Source: Phenylobacterium sp. J367 (GTDB taxonomy: Bacteria > Pseudomonadota > Alphaproteobacteria > Caulobacterales > Caulobacteraceae). Taken from it: a DNA stretch of 64,000 bases. The translations under genes were made by a program, and so were the position numbers. Below the pieces are notes generated by a model. The model ran no database searches, was not told the DNA's origin, and was given only the letters and a program-made list of their open reading frames with translations. Positions 1 through 8,397 of this stretch are shown one piece after another (positions within the stretch are counted from its first letter, which is position 1; each line of letters opens with the position of its first letter). The stretch is taken from NCBI RefSeq assembly GCF_024699985.1, contig NZ_JAJONA010000001.1:3850501-3914500 (forward strand), read 5' to 3'.

Positions 1-123
1 GAGCCCGGCCTGCGCGCCGTCCTGAAGCCGCATGGCCTGCTGACCCGCGACCCGCGCGTCGTCGAGCGGAAGAAGTACGGCAAGGCCAAGGCCCGCCGCA
101 GCTTCCAGTTCTCGAAGCGCTAA
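1..123 (+). CDS. rpsI: 30S ribosomal protein S9, C-terminal 40 residues (5' end outside window)
   Basis: The first 41 codons read in frame to a TAA stop and give the characteristic basic S9 tail: an L-TRDPR segment, then [12 protein letters not shown] and the final FQFSKR. In S9 this tail reaches into the ribosomal P site and contacts tRNA. The start lies upstream of the window, where rplM would be expected. A strong hairpin terminator follows about 30 bases after the stop, so this is the end of its operon. Confidence 0.95.
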   Translation, partial: EPGLRAVLKPHGLLTRDPRVVERKKYGKAKARRSFQFSKR

Positions 124-151
124 GCCGCGCGCGAGTTCATCGCGTTATCGG

Positions 152-188
152 AAGGGCGCTTCGGGAAACCGGAGCGCCCTTTCTCTTT
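152..188 (+). terminator. Rho-independent terminator after rpsI
   Basis: A perfect 9-bp stem, AAGGGCGCT (152-160) with AGCGCCCTT (173-181), encloses a 12-base loop and is followed by TTCTCTTTG. It lies between the rpsI stop and the argC ribosome-binding site (CCGGAG, 191-196) and should end the rplM-rpsI transcript. Confidence 0.8.
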
Positions 189-204
189 GTCCGGAGTCCA
201 AGCC

Positions 205-1181
205 ATGGCCCATACGGTCTTCATCGACGGCGAAGCCGGCACGACCGGCCTGCAGATCCGCCAGCGGCTGGAACGCCGCAGCGACCTCGAGATCGTCTCG
301 ATCGATCCCGCGCGCCGCAAGGACCCGGACGCCCGCCGCGAGCTGCTGAACGGCGTGGACGCCGTGGTGCTCTGCCTGCCGGACGATGCGGCGGTCGAGG
401 CGGTGGACATGATCTCCTCCAACGCCGTGCGCGTCGTCGACGCCTCGACGGCCCACCGGGTCGCCCGGTCCTGGACCTACGGCTTCGCCGAGATGGACAG
501 GGGCCAGCGCGACCAGATCCGGGGCGCGCTCCGCGTCTCCAACCCGGGCTGCTATCCCACCGGCTTCATCGGCCTCGTGCGGCCGCTGGTGGAGGCCGGC
601 CTGATCCCGGCGGACGCCCCCTGACCGTCAACGCCATCTCCGGCTACTCCGGCGGCGGCAAGGGGCTGATCGCCGAGTTCGAGCAGGCGCCGCCGGCCGG
701 GACGAACGACGCCTTCCGCACCTACGGCCTGACGCTCGCCCACAAGCACCTCCCGGAGATGCAGCAGCATGCCGGCCTCATCCACCCGCCGCTGTTCGCC
801 CCGGCCGTCGGCCGGTTCGCCCAGGGGATGCTGGTGGACGTTCCGCTGCAGCTCTGGGCCATGCCCGGCCAGCCGTCGCCCGCCGACCTGCATGTGGCCC
901 TGGAGGCCGCCTATGCCGGTGAGCGGTTCGTGGAGGTCGCCTCGGGCCCGGAATGCACCGAGCTGCAGAAGGTCCGCGCCGGGGCCGGCGGCTATGTGGC
1001 CGCCCTCGATCCCGAGGCGCTGAACGACACCAACCGTATGCGCCTCTTCGTCTTCGGCTCGGCCGACGGCAGGCAGGCCCGCCTGGTCGCCCAGCTCGAC
1101 AACCTCGGCAAGGGCGCGTCCGGCGCGGCGGTGCAGAACCTCAACCTGATGCTCGGTCTGGACGAGGCGGCCGGCCTCTAA
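205..1181 (+). CDS. argC: N-acetyl-gamma-glutamyl-phosphate reductase (type 2 ArgC), one frameshift
   Basis: ArgC catalyses the NADPH-dependent reduction of N-acetylglutamyl-5-phosphate to the semialdehyde, the third step of arginine synthesis. The short type 2 form is indicated by the N-terminus [17 protein letters not shown], with catalytic Cys116 in SNPGCYPTG. After the break the motifs SGYSGGGK and AHKHLPE continue the same protein to [13 protein letters not shown]. The reading frame is lost at the C run 617-621: one more C restores [17 protein letters not shown]. The corrected length is 325 aa, normal for type 2 ArgC (about 310-320). ATG 205 has a CCGGAG ribosome-binding site. The interruption looks like a base-call error rather than a pseudogene. 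Confidence 0.92.
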
Positions 1182-1224
1182 GGCGGCGCTTGCAACTTCC
1201 CGGCGGCGGGCCAACCTATCGGGT

Positions 1225-1698
1225 ATGAACCGCCGCCACTTCCTTCTGCTGGGCGCCGTGGCCTGCGCAGCCCCCGGCGCCGCCCTGGCCGCCGACCCCT
1301 ATGCGTCGTCCGCCTACCGCAGGCTCTCCGACGCCGAGTGGAAGAAGCGCCTTTCGCCGGACGCCTACCGGGTGCTCCGCCACGAGGCCACCGAGCGGCC
1401 GGGCTCCAGTCCGCTGAACAAGGAAAAGCGCAAGGGGACCTTCCACTGCGCCGGTTGCGGCCTGGCGCTCTTCAAGAGCGACTTCAAGTTCGAGAGCGGC
1501 ACCGGCTGGCCCAGCTTCTTCCGCGTGATCCCGGGGGCGATCGGCACGAAGGTGGACACCACGCTCGGCATGCGCCGCACCGAGTACCACTGCGCCCAGT
1601 GCCTGGGGCACCAGGGCCACCTGTTCCCCGACGGACCGAAGCCCACGGGCCTGCGCTACTGCAACAACGGCTTGGCGCTTCGGTTCACACCGGCGTAG
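1225..1698 (+). CDS. msrB: Peptide-methionine (R)-S-oxide reductase MsrB, exported
   Basis: This 157-aa protein reduces methionine-R-sulfoxide in proteins. Residues 1-22 (MNRRHFLLLGAVACAAPGAALA) form a signal peptide with a twin-arginine-like N-terminus, so it probably acts in the periplasm. The MsrB domain has the two zinc CxxC pairs (Cys75/78 and Cys123/126), the GTGWPSF signature and catalytic Cys146 in RYCNNG. The C-terminus is short, ending ALRFTPA. It runs toward the minus-strand GIN-domain gene and is separated from it by the hairpin at 1720-1753. Confidence 0.93.
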   Translation: MNRRHFLLLGAVACAAPGAALAADPYASSAYRRLSDAEWKKRLSPDAYRVLRHEATERPGSSPLNKEKRKGTFHCAGCGLALFKSDFKFESGTGWPSFFRVIPGAIGTKVDTTLGMRRTEYHCAQCLGHQGHLFPDGPKPTGLRYCNNGLALRFTPA

Positions 1699-1719
1699 CC
1701 GGCTTCAAGACAAGAAAGA

Positions 1720-1753
1720 CCGGCCCGGGCGCATGCGACCACGCCCGGGCCGG
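1720..1753. terminator. Strong hairpin between convergent msrB and GIN-domain gene
   Basis: A perfect 12-bp inverted repeat, CCGGCCCGGGCG (1720-1731) and CGCCCGGGCCGG (1742-1753), has a 10-base loop. On the minus strand it is followed by a T-rich stretch (TCTTTCTTGTCTT), so it best fits a terminator for the minus-strand gene. This supports that gene ending at 1763 rather than running on into msrB. Confidence 0.8.
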
Positions 1754-1762
1754 ACCCCGCAC

Positions 1763-2609
1763 TCAGGTCTTCGACGCCCTGGGGAGTTGGCGAAGACGGC
1801 GGGGCGGGAGAGGGGGTGTCCGACGGCGACGGAGTCGGCGTGATCCGATCGCCCTCGGTCTCCTGGCGGATCGAGCCCGAACCCGAGACGTCGGTGTTCA
1901 TCCGCTTCGGCTGGGTCAGCAGGGTGATGTCGCCAGAGCCGGAGACCTCGAGGTCGGCCTCTTCGGTCGGGGCGATGGTGGCCTCGCCGGAGCCCGAGAT
2001 GTCCACTTCGGCGATCTGCGCCTGCAGGCCCCCCAGGTCGGCTTCACCGGACCCGGAGATGTCGACCTCGACCAGCCTGGCCCGGCCACGGGCCTGGACC
2101 TCGGCGTTGCCGGAAATCTCGACGTTCAGGACGTCCTGGTCGTAGTCGGCGATGGTCAGGCGATCCGAGCCGTTGAGCCTGAAGGTGCGGATGTCGGGCG
2201 CGCTCAGCACGATGTGCAGGCGTGAGCGGCTGCGATGGTCGTCCAGATAGACCCGGCCGTCGGAGCCGATCCGAAGCAGTTCGACCGCCCGCTTGCGACC
2301 GCTGACGGTCAGCTTCGCCGGGCCGGGCGCCTGAGTGTAGACCACGTCCGCCAGCACATCGAGTTCCAGCGTGTCGCCGCCGCTCCAGACGAGCTCCCGC
2401 GTCGCCTGCGGGCCGCGGTCGCTGTCCCATTCGCCGTTGCGGCGGTGATCCCATGCGGGATGGTCCCAGTCGTCGTCCCAGTCCCAGTTCCAGTTGCTCC
2501 AGGCGCCGCGGGCCAGCACGTCCGGCCCGCCGATGGCCACCGCGGTCGAGATCGTCACCAGCGACAGGAAGAAGCCGGCGACGGCGATCAGGAGGAGGGT
2601 GCGGATCAT
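1763..2609 (-). CDS. GIN-domain (DUF2807-like) envelope protein with SGSG repeats, probable frameshift near the 3' end
   Basis: This is the third gene of the PadR-HAAS operon; its ATG touches the HAAS stop. An N-terminal hydrophobic segment (about residues 1-25) is followed by a low-complexity W/D/N-rich stretch, then a beta-helical domain repeating DISGSGEA / EVSGSGDI / DVSGSGSI about every 17-20 residues, as in head/GIN domains (DUF2807/DUF4097-like). A proline-rich tail follows. The uninterrupted frame runs to 1656, inside msrB. One extra base at the CCCCAGGG site (1778-1784 on the plus strand) would instead end the gene at TGA 1763-1765, just before the terminator, and the length then becomes a whole number of codons (281 aa). 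The molecular function is unknown; it is probably surface-associated. Confidence 0.7.
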
Positions 2610-3181
2610 CAGGCGGCTCCCTGCGGCTCGAGGGCGGGCTTAAGCAGGCGGTAGTGGAGCCGCCCGTACCAGACGAGGGCGTTCATCAGCCCGATGACGA
2701 CGATGGTGAGCAGGGCCCCGACCGAGGCCGCGCCCGACATCATGCCGATGCCGGCCAGCAGAGCCGCGACCGGTCCGCCGGGCGGATCGGTGAAGGGGCC
2801 GGCCGCGAACACCACGCCGCCGGCGAAGAACACCGCGATCACCGCGATGCCGATGCCGAAGATCGCGCCCAGCACGCCCATCAGGAGCGGCAGCAGGAAG
2901 ATGATGTCGATGGCGCCGAGGCCCAACAGGGCGAAGATCGCCCCGCCGGCGGCCGAGGGGCTCCTCTGCTCCTCCCACCGCTTCATGCCGTGCTCGGCGC
3001 GCAGCTCGCGGGCGAGCCGGCTTGGGTCGCCCAGCGCCGCGGCCACCTCGGCCTCGGTGCGGCCGGCGGCGACGCCGTCGGCGAAGTGGGTCTCATAGTC
3101 CGCGACGATGTCGGTGATGACGTGGGCCGGAAGTCCGGCCAGCCCCTCCCGCAACCTCGCCAGGAACGCCTGACGTGTCAT
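2609..3181 (-). CDS. HAAS-domain (DUF1700-type) membrane protein, PadR partner
   Basis: This 190-aa protein begins MTRQAFLARLREGLAGLP and continues into a three-helix HAAS domain (ADYETHFADGVAAGRTEAEVAAALGDP, about residues 27-55). Three or four hydrophobic membrane segments follow (about 85-180). HAAS domains are sensor or partner modules typically co-transcribed with PadR regulators. Its start overlaps the PadR stop by the ATGA arrangement and its stop abuts the GIN gene, so the three are translationally coupled. It is likely an inner-membrane component of an envelope-signal system; the ligand is unknown. Confidence 0.8.
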   Translation of the reverse strand: MTRQAFLARLREGLAGLPAHVITDIVADYETHFADGVAAGRTEAEVAAALGDPSRLARELRAEHGMKRWEEQRSPSAAGGAIFALLGLGAIDIIFLLPLLMGVLGAIFGIGIAVIAVFFAGGVVFAAGPFTDPPGGPVAALLAGIGMMSGAASVGALLTIVVIGLMNALVWYGRLHYRLLKPALEPQGAA

Positions 3182-3534
3182 TGCGTCTCTCCCAGGATGT
3201 CTTCCACGGCCCCGGAGAACGACCTCCAGGACGCCTTCTGTGATGACAGGCTGCGCTTTCCGGCCTCGGTGAGCCGGTAGTATTTGCGCGACGGACCGGA
3301 CGGGGATTCCTCGAGATAGGTCTCCACCAGGCCGTCGGTCTGCAGCCTGCGCATGAGCGGGTAGATCGTGCCTTCCCCCATGCCGATGGCGTCGGCGAGG
3401 CGGCTGGCGATCTCGTAGGCGTAGCTGTCGTGCTGCGAGAGCAGCGCCAGCACGCAGAGCTCGAGAGCTCCCTTCTTCAGCTGGATCTCTATGGCTTCGG
3501 GCACGAGCGCCTCCTTGGGATCTTCGTATCGCAA
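3178..3534 (-). CDS. PadR-family transcriptional regulator
   Basis: This 118-aa winged-helix protein carries the PadR signature: LKKGALELCVLALLSQHDSYAYEI, then GEGTIYPLMRRLQTDGLVETY and YYRLTEAGKRSL. It is the first gene of a three-gene minus-strand operon with the HAAS and GIN genes, and PadR proteins commonly repress their own operon. The divergent gap to the plus-strand lipoprotein at 3605 is only 70 bp, so any operator would lie there. The effector is not evident. Confidence 0.9.
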   Translation of the reverse strand: MRYEDPKEALVPEAIEIQLKKGALELCVLALLSQHDSYAYEIASRLADAIGMGEGTIYPLMRRLQTDGLVETYLEESPSGPSRKYYRLTEAGKRSLSSQKASWRSFSGAVEDILGETQ

Positions 3535-3604
3535 GGTAGCGTGCGGTGCAAGGTAGTGGGCGTTACAAGTTAGTAAGCTTCGCCGGACGGGCTAAGCTCG
3601 CGCC

Positions 3605-4367
3605 ATGAGGATCTGGATCGCGCTCATCGCCCTGCTCTTCGTGGCCGCCTGCGGCCGCCCGCCGATGGACCCTGCGGCGGACAAGGCGGCGCGGGACTTC
3701 TACGCCGCCGTCCAGTCCGGAGACTGGCAGGGGGTCGAGCGCGCGCTCTCGCCGAGCCTGGCCCGCTCGCCGAACCTCAGGGATGGCTTTGACCGGCTCC
3801 GGCGCGGCCTGCCGCACGAGACCCCGCGCGAGGCCCGCGCCGTCGGTTGGCAAGAGCTGGACAAGGGCGTGGTCTCCGCCGTCCACCTCTACCGGTTCCA
3901 AGACAGCGACGTGGTCGTCCGCACCCTCCTGCAGCCCCAGCCCGACGGCGGCCCCCGGGTTGCCAGCTTCATGGCCAACCGCCTGCCGCGCGGCCAGGTT
4001 GAGGCCAACCGCTTCACCCTGTCCGGCAAGACGCCCCAGCACTACGCCTTTCTGGTCAGCGCCTTCCTCAGCCCGCTGGTCATGGTCGCCGTCGCCGCCA
4101 TGGCCGCCATGACCCGGGGCCTCAGGTTCAAGATCGCCTGGATGGTGCTCGCCCTCGTCGGCGTCGGCCAGGCCTGGTTCAACTGGACGACGGGCGCCCG
4201 GCGGCTTCAACTGGGCGGAGATCAGCCTGGTCAACGTCGGCTTCGGCCGCGACACCGACATCTCCCCCTGGCTCATCCGCTTCTCGATGCCGGTCGGCGC
4301 CCTGGTGGTCCTGGCGCGCCTGGTCCTGTTGCCGGGCAAGAAGGAAGACAAGGAGGCGGCCGCCTAG
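3605..4367 (+). CDS. Predicted lipoprotein with C-terminal membrane segments, unknown function, one frameshift
   Basis: The N-terminus MRIWIALIALLFVAACG is a lipoprotein signal with lipobox VAAC. A roughly 110-residue soluble domain resembling a small SnoaL/NTF2-like fold (DKAARDFYAAVQSGDWQGVERAL) is followed by about three hydrophobic segments. The frame is lost near 4195-4202 (GGCGCCCGGCGG). Removing one base restores GGFNWAEISLVNVGFGRDTD and a last hydrophobic stretch ending GKKEDKEAAA at TAG 4365-4367, giving 253 aa. I do not recognise the family and the fold suggestion is tentative. No operon partner is visible, since phaC downstream is on the other strand. Confidence 0.65.
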
Positions 4368-4371
4368 ACCT

Positions 4372-4541
4372 CCTCTCCCCGGCGAAGCGAGAGGGAGAGG
4401 GTAGGGTGAGGGCCGGCTGGGACCTCACGACCACTCCGGATGCGAGCCCGAGGGCCCTCGATCGCTTATCCGGCGCGAGCCGATCTCACGAGCCGGCCCT
4501 CACCTTGATCCTCTCCCCCGCGCTTCGCGTCGGGGGAGAGG
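4372..4541. repeat. Compound inverted repeat filling the gap between a lipoprotein gene and phaC
   Basis: The 177-base gap holds two related palindromic units in opposite orientation. Unit 1 (about 4372-4418) is CCTCTCCCC ... GGAGAGG followed by GGTGAGGGCCGGCT. Unit 2 (about 4491-4541) is AGCCGGCCCTCACC followed by CCTCTCCCCC ... GGGGGAGAGG. The 14-mers at 4405-4418 and 4491-4504 are perfect reverse complements. This resembles the CTCTCCC/GGGAGAG repetitive extragenic elements common in alphaproteobacteria. Transcribed, it would fold into one long cruciform between two convergent genes and may also act as a bidirectional terminator. No coding potential is seen. Confidence 0.75.
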
Positions 4542-4544
4542 AGA

Positions 4545-6509
4545 TCAGCCCCTCACCTTCACATATTCGCCCGGCGCATCGCCCAGCCGCTTCAGCGGGC
4601 CCTTGGCCGGATCGCGGGCCGGGACCATGCCGCCCGACTTGTCGGCCAGCCACGCGGCCCAGTGCGGCCACCAGGACCCGGGCGTCTCGCCCGCGCTCGC
4701 CTGCCATTCCTCAAGCGTCGGCGGCAGGCCCTCGGCGGTCCAGTGCTGGTACTTCTTGGCCACCGGCGCATTGATCACGCCGGCGATGTGGCCCGAGCCG
4801 GCCAGGGTGTAGGTCACCGGCCCGCCGAACAGGCGCGCGCTCTTGTAGACCGAGCGCGCGGGCGCGATGTGGTCCTCCTTGGACGACTGCATGTAGATCG
4901 GGATCTTCACGTCGCCGAGGCTCAGCCGGGTGTTGTCCAGCACCAGCTTGCCTTCCGCGAGCGCGTTCTCGCCGTAGAACTTGCGCAGGTAGAAGAGGTG
5001 CAGCGTCTTCGGCATCCGCGTCTGGTCGGAGTTCCAGAACAGCAGGTCGAACGGCTTCGGCTCGCGGCCGAGCAGGTAGTTGTTCACGAAGAACGACCAG
5101 ATCAGGTCGTTGGCGCGCAGCATATTGAACGTGTCGGCCATGGCCTGGCCCGAAAGCACTCCGCCGCCCTCGTCCATCTTCTGCTCGAGGTCACGCAGCC
5201 ACTCCTCGTTGGTGAACAGCAGCAGGTCGCCGGCCTCGGTGAAGTCGTGCTGGGCGGCGAAGAAGGTCGCCGAGCTGATCGGCTGCACGCCCTTGGCCGC
5301 CATGTGCGCCAGGGTCGAGCCCAGCAGGGTGCCGCCGATGCAGTAGCCGACGGTGTTCACATGGGTGACGCCGGCCTGCTCCATGGCCGCGGCCGTGCCC
5401 GCGTAGATGCCCTCGCGCATGTAGTCTTCGAAGGTGCGGGTGGAGAGCTTGCTGTCCGGGTTGACCCAGGAGGCCACGAACACCGTGAAGCCCTGGTCCG
5501 CCAGCCAGCGGATCATCGAGTTCTCGGGCCGGAGGTCCAGGATGTAGAACTTGTTGATCCACGGCGGGAAGATCACCAGCGGGATCTCGTGGACCCTCTC
5601 GGTGGTCGGCTCGTACTGGATGAGTTCGATGATCTCGTTGCGGAACACCACCTTGCCCGGCGCCGTGGCGACGTTCTCGCCCAGCTTGAACATCTCGTAG
5701 TCGGTCTGGGCGATGGCGAGCTGGCCGCCGCCGCGCTCCAGGTCGGCGGCGAAGTTCTCCATGCCGCGCACCAGGCTCTCGCCGCCGGACGACATCAGCT
5801 CGCGCAGGGCCGCCGGGTTGGAGGTGAGGAAGTTCGACGGCGAGAAGGCGTCCGTCAGCATCTTCATGAAGAACTCGGCGCGCCGCTTCTCCATGGGATC
5901 GACGCCGTCCACCTGGGCCACCAGGGTGTTCAGCCAGTCCGACGTGATCAGGTAGGACTGCTTGATAGCGTCGAACGCCGGGTTGTCGCTCCAGTCCGGG
6001 TCCATGAAGCGCTTGTCGCCCTTGGCGGGCGTCGCCACGGGCGCGGCCGTGCCGTCGTGCAGGCGCCGCGCCGTGGACTGCCAGAGCTCCATGTAGCGGG
6101 TGAACAGGTCGGCCTGGGCCCGCATCATCCTGTCCGGCTGGGCGGCCAGCCGGCCCATCACCTCCGTCAGCGCCGGGCCCACGTGGAACGGGTCGGCGGT
6201 CAGGGCCGGCGGACGCTCGGCGTTGCGCAGCGCCATCTCGGCGATCACGCCCTGAGCGGCCACCGCAGCGCGGGCGAGGTTGGACGACAGCTTCTCGAGC
6301 TGGGCGCGCTGTTCCGCCGAGAGGGCGGCGATGTCGAGGCCGGGGGAGGGCGGCGGGGTCTGGGCGCCGGGGTTCGGAGCCTCGGCCTGGGGCGCTTCCG
6401 TGGCGCGGAGCTCCGCCGAGACGTCCTCGGGCAGGGGCGGCTTCGGCGCGGCGCTGCGCGGAGCCTTGCCGCCCTTCGGGGGCTTGGGGTCGACCGTCTG
6501 CTCGCTCAT
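4545..6509 (-). CDS. phaC: Class I poly(3-hydroxyalkanoate) synthase
   Basis: PhaC polymerises (R)-3-hydroxyacyl-CoA into PHB granules. The 654-aa protein has an Ala/Pro-rich N-terminal extension of roughly 60 residues, the alpha/beta-hydrolase N domain, and the lipase-like box GYCIGGTLL in which Cys is the acyl nucleophile. The catalytic Asp and His appear in SSKEDHIAP and GSGHIAGVINAP. MSEQTVDPKPPKGG at ATG 6509 is chosen because the longer frame upstream has no recognisable sequence. It stands alone, with no phaAB or phasin nearby, convergent with the 3605 gene and divergent from the lipoprotein at 6589. Confidence 0.93.
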   Translation of the reverse strand: MSEQTVDPKPPKGGKAPRSAAPKPPLPEDVSAELRATEAPQAEAPNPGAQTPPPSPGLDIAALSAEQRAQLEKLSSNLARAAVAAQGVIAEMALRNAERPPALTADPFHVGPALTEVMGRLAAQPDRMMRAQADLFTRYMELWQSTARRLHDGTAAPVATPAKGDKRFMDPDWSDNPAFDAIKQSYLITSDWLNTLVAQVDGVDPMEKRRAEFFMKMLTDAFSPSNFLTSNPAALRELMSSGGESLVRGMENFAADLERGGGQLAIAQTDYEMFKLGENVATAPGKVVFRNEIIELIQYEPTTERVHEIPLVIFPPWINKFYILDLRPENSMIRWLADQGFTVFVASWVNPDSKLSTRTFEDYMREGIYAGTAAAMEQAGVTHVNTVGYCIGGTLLGSTLAHMAAKGVQPISSATFFAAQHDFTEAGDLLLFTNEEWLRDLEQKMDEGGGVLSGQAMADTFNMLRANDLIWSFFVNNYLLGREPKPFDLLFWNSDQTRMPKTLHLFYLRKFYGENALAEGKLVLDNTRLSLGDVKIPIYMQSSKEDHIAPARSVYKSARLFGGPVTYTLAGSGHIAGVINAPVAKKYQHWTAEGLPPTLEEWQASAGETPGSWWPHWAAWLADKSGGMVPARDPAKGPLKRLGDAPGEYVKVRG

Positions 6510-6588
6510 CTGACGCTTCCTTCCCGGGCGGTTGGACGTCTGGGCGCCCTTCCACCGTTTCCCATCATCGCATAAGAGCTTACCGGAG

Positions 6589-7053
6589 ATGACTCCGCGC
6601 GCCCGCCTTTTTGTGAACGCCGTCCGACGGACCTGGGCTCCCGCCCTCATGGCGTGCGCGGGCGCGGCCGTGCTGCTGGGCGGCTGCGTGAGCGCGCGCC
6701 AGATGTTTTCCGACGCCACCGTCGACCCGACGTCTCCCGTCGCCGGCGAGGTGGCCCGTCTCTCCAAGACCGGCGACGACTGGCCGAGCTTCCACGAGAT
6801 CCCCGAGACGCCCAAGGACCTCAGGCCCAGGCGCCTCTACGGGCAGGCCGCCCGCGACGTCGCCCAGGCCAGCGCCGAGATCGAGCGCCAGACCGCGCCG
6901 TCCGCCTGGACGCTGCAGGGCACCGACACCTTCGCCGCCGGCGCACGCAGTGCGGCCGGCTCGGAGCCCGCCCCGTCGGACGCCGGCGGGACCGAAGCTT
7001 TCGCCGAAGACCTCCGGAAGCGAGCTACACCGCCCCCGCCGCCCAGAAACTAG
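6589..7053 (+). CDS. Predicted lipoprotein, conserved-hypothetical
   Basis: This 154-aa protein has a basic N-terminus, a hydrophobic stretch and lipobox LLGGC with Cys33, so it is probably an outer-membrane-attached lipoprotein. The rest is polar: WPSFHEIPETPKDLRPRRLYG, a short helical segment DVAQASAEIERQTA and a low-complexity proline tail. ATG 6589 has GGAG just upstream. It is divergent from phaC with a gap of 79 bp, so a shared promoter region is likely. The family is not recognised. Confidence 0.65.
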   Translation: MTPRARLFVNAVRRTWAPALMACAGAAVLLGGCVSARQMFSDATVDPTSPVAGEVARLSKTGDDWPSFHEIPETPKDLRPRRLYGQAARDVAQASAEIERQTAPSAWTLQGTDTFAAGARSAAGSEPAPSDAGGTEAFAEDLRKRATPPPPPRN

Positions 7054-7092
7054 GGCCTGCGGGGGCAAAATCTTCCAATCGATGGCTTGGCT

Positions 7093-7109
7093 GACTCCGG
7101 CCCGGAGTC
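7093..7109. promoter_or_regulatory. Palindrome with two GANTC sites upstream of the aminotransferase-hom operon
   Basis: GACTCCG (7093-7099) and CGGAGTC (7103-7109) form a 7-bp inverted repeat around GGCC, about 70 bases before the aminotransferase start. Each arm contains GANTC (GACTC, GAGTC), the target of the cell-cycle methylase CcrM in Caulobacterales. It could be an operator or a methylation-sensitive promoter element. No clear -35/-10 pair is identified here. Confidence 0.3.
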
Positions 7110-7176
7110 TATCCATGCCCGACCCTAAGCTCCCGGAATGGCCGCCTTGGGCAAACCGCGGCCAAGAGCCCTATAA

Positions 7177-8397
7177 ATGACCCCCGAGTTCCATCGCATC
7201 CGTCGCCTCCCGCCTTACGTCCTCGAGGAGGTGAACCGCATCAAGGCCCGCCTGCGCGCGCAGGGGACCGACATCATCGACTTCGGCATGGGCAATCCCG
7301 ACATGCCGACGCCGAAGCACATCGTCGACAAGCTGATCGAGACCGCCCGCGACCCGAAGGCCGGACGCTATTCCGCGTCCAAGGGGATCGCCGGCCTGCG
7401 TAAGGCCATGGCCGGCTACTACGACCGACGCTTCGGCGTGAAGCTGAACCCCGACACCGAGGTCATCGCGACCCTCGGCTCGAAGGAGGGCTTCGCCAAC
7501 CTGGCCCAGGCCCTGACCGCGCCGGGCGACGTCATCGTCTGCCCGAACCCGGCCTATCCGATCCACGCCTACGGCTTCATCATGGCCGGCGGGGTCATCC
7601 GCCACGTGCCGGCCCATTCGCCGGAGGAATATCTGGCGGGCGTCAGCCGGGCGGTGAAGCACTCGGCGCCGCCGCCGACCGTGCTGATCCTCAGCTATCC
7701 GTCGAACCCGACCGCCCAGTGCGTCGACCTCGACTTCTATAAGGACGCCATCGCCCTGGCGCGGAAGCACGAGATGCTGGTCATCTCGGACATCGCCTAT
7801 TCCGAGATCTACTTCGACGACAACCCGCCGCCCTCGGTCCTGCAGGTCGAAGGCGCGAAGGACATCGCCGTCGAGGTCAATTCGCTCTCCAAGACCTACG
7901 CCATGGCCGGCTGGCGGGTCGGCATGGTGGTGGGCAACGCCCGCATCTGCGCCGCGCTCGCCCGGGTGAAGTCTTATCTCGACTACGGCGCCTACACGCC
8001 CATCCAGGTGGCGGCGGCGACCGCGCTCAACGGGCCGCAGGACTGCGTCGACGAGATCCGCGGCATCTACAAGGCGCGCCGCGACTGCCTGGTGGACTCC
8101 ATGAAGCGCGCCGGCTGGGACATTCCCTCGCCGTCGGCCTCGATGTTCGCCTGGGCTCCCGTGCCCGAGAAGTTCAAGGAAGCCGGCGCGCTGGTGTTCT
8201 CCAAGCTCCTGGTCGAGGAGGCCGGGGTCGCGGTCGCGCCCGGCACCGGTTTCGGCGAGTACGGCGAGGGGTTCGTCCGCGTCGGCCTGGTGGAGAACGA
8301 GCAGCGCATCCGTCAGGCCGCGCGCAACGTGAAGAAGTTCCTGGCCAACGCTGACGACATCCTGGCGCGGCACCACAACACCCTGGCGGCCCAATGA
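7177..8397 (+). CDS. alaC: Class I/II PLP aminotransferase, AlaC / LL-diaminopimelate aminotransferase-like
   Basis: This 406-aa fold-type I aminotransferase probably makes alanine from pyruvate and glutamate or acts in diaminopimelate/aspartate-family metabolism. Visible are DFGMGNPDMPTP (substrate-loop start), NPAYPIHAYG, SYPSNPTAQ, SDIAYSEIYFDD and the PLP-lysine motif SLSKTYAMAGWR. The C-terminal FVRVGLVENEQRIRQA contains the substrate-carboxylate arginine. The stop overlaps the hom start by ATGA, so the two are translationally coupled, which favours a role in aspartate-family amino acids. Precise substrate preference cannot be read from sequence. Confidence 0.82.
   Translation: MTPEFHRIRRLPPYVLEEVNRIKARLRAQGTDIIDFGMGNPDMPTPKHIVDKLIETARDPKAGRYSASKGIAGLRKAMAGYYDRRFGVKLNPDTEVIATLGSKEGFANLAQALTAPGDVIVCPNPAYPIHAYGFIMAGGVIRHVPAHSPEEYLAGVSRAVKHSAPPPTVLILSYPSNPTAQCVDLDFYKDAIALARKHEMLVISDIAYSEIYFDDNPPPSVLQVEGAKDIAVEVNSLSKTYAMAGWRVGMVVGNARICAALARVKSYLDYGAYTPIQVAAATALNGPQDCVDEIRGIYKARRDCLVDSMKRAGWDIPSPSASMFAWAPVPEKFKEAGALVFSKLLVEEAGVAVAPGTGFGEYGEGFVRVGLVENEQRIRQAARNVKKFLANADDILARHHNTLAAQ

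Noticed and set aside
4372-4541. CRISPR-like repeats
   Set aside because: There are only two facing palindromic units, with no regular direct repeats or spacers and no cas genes.
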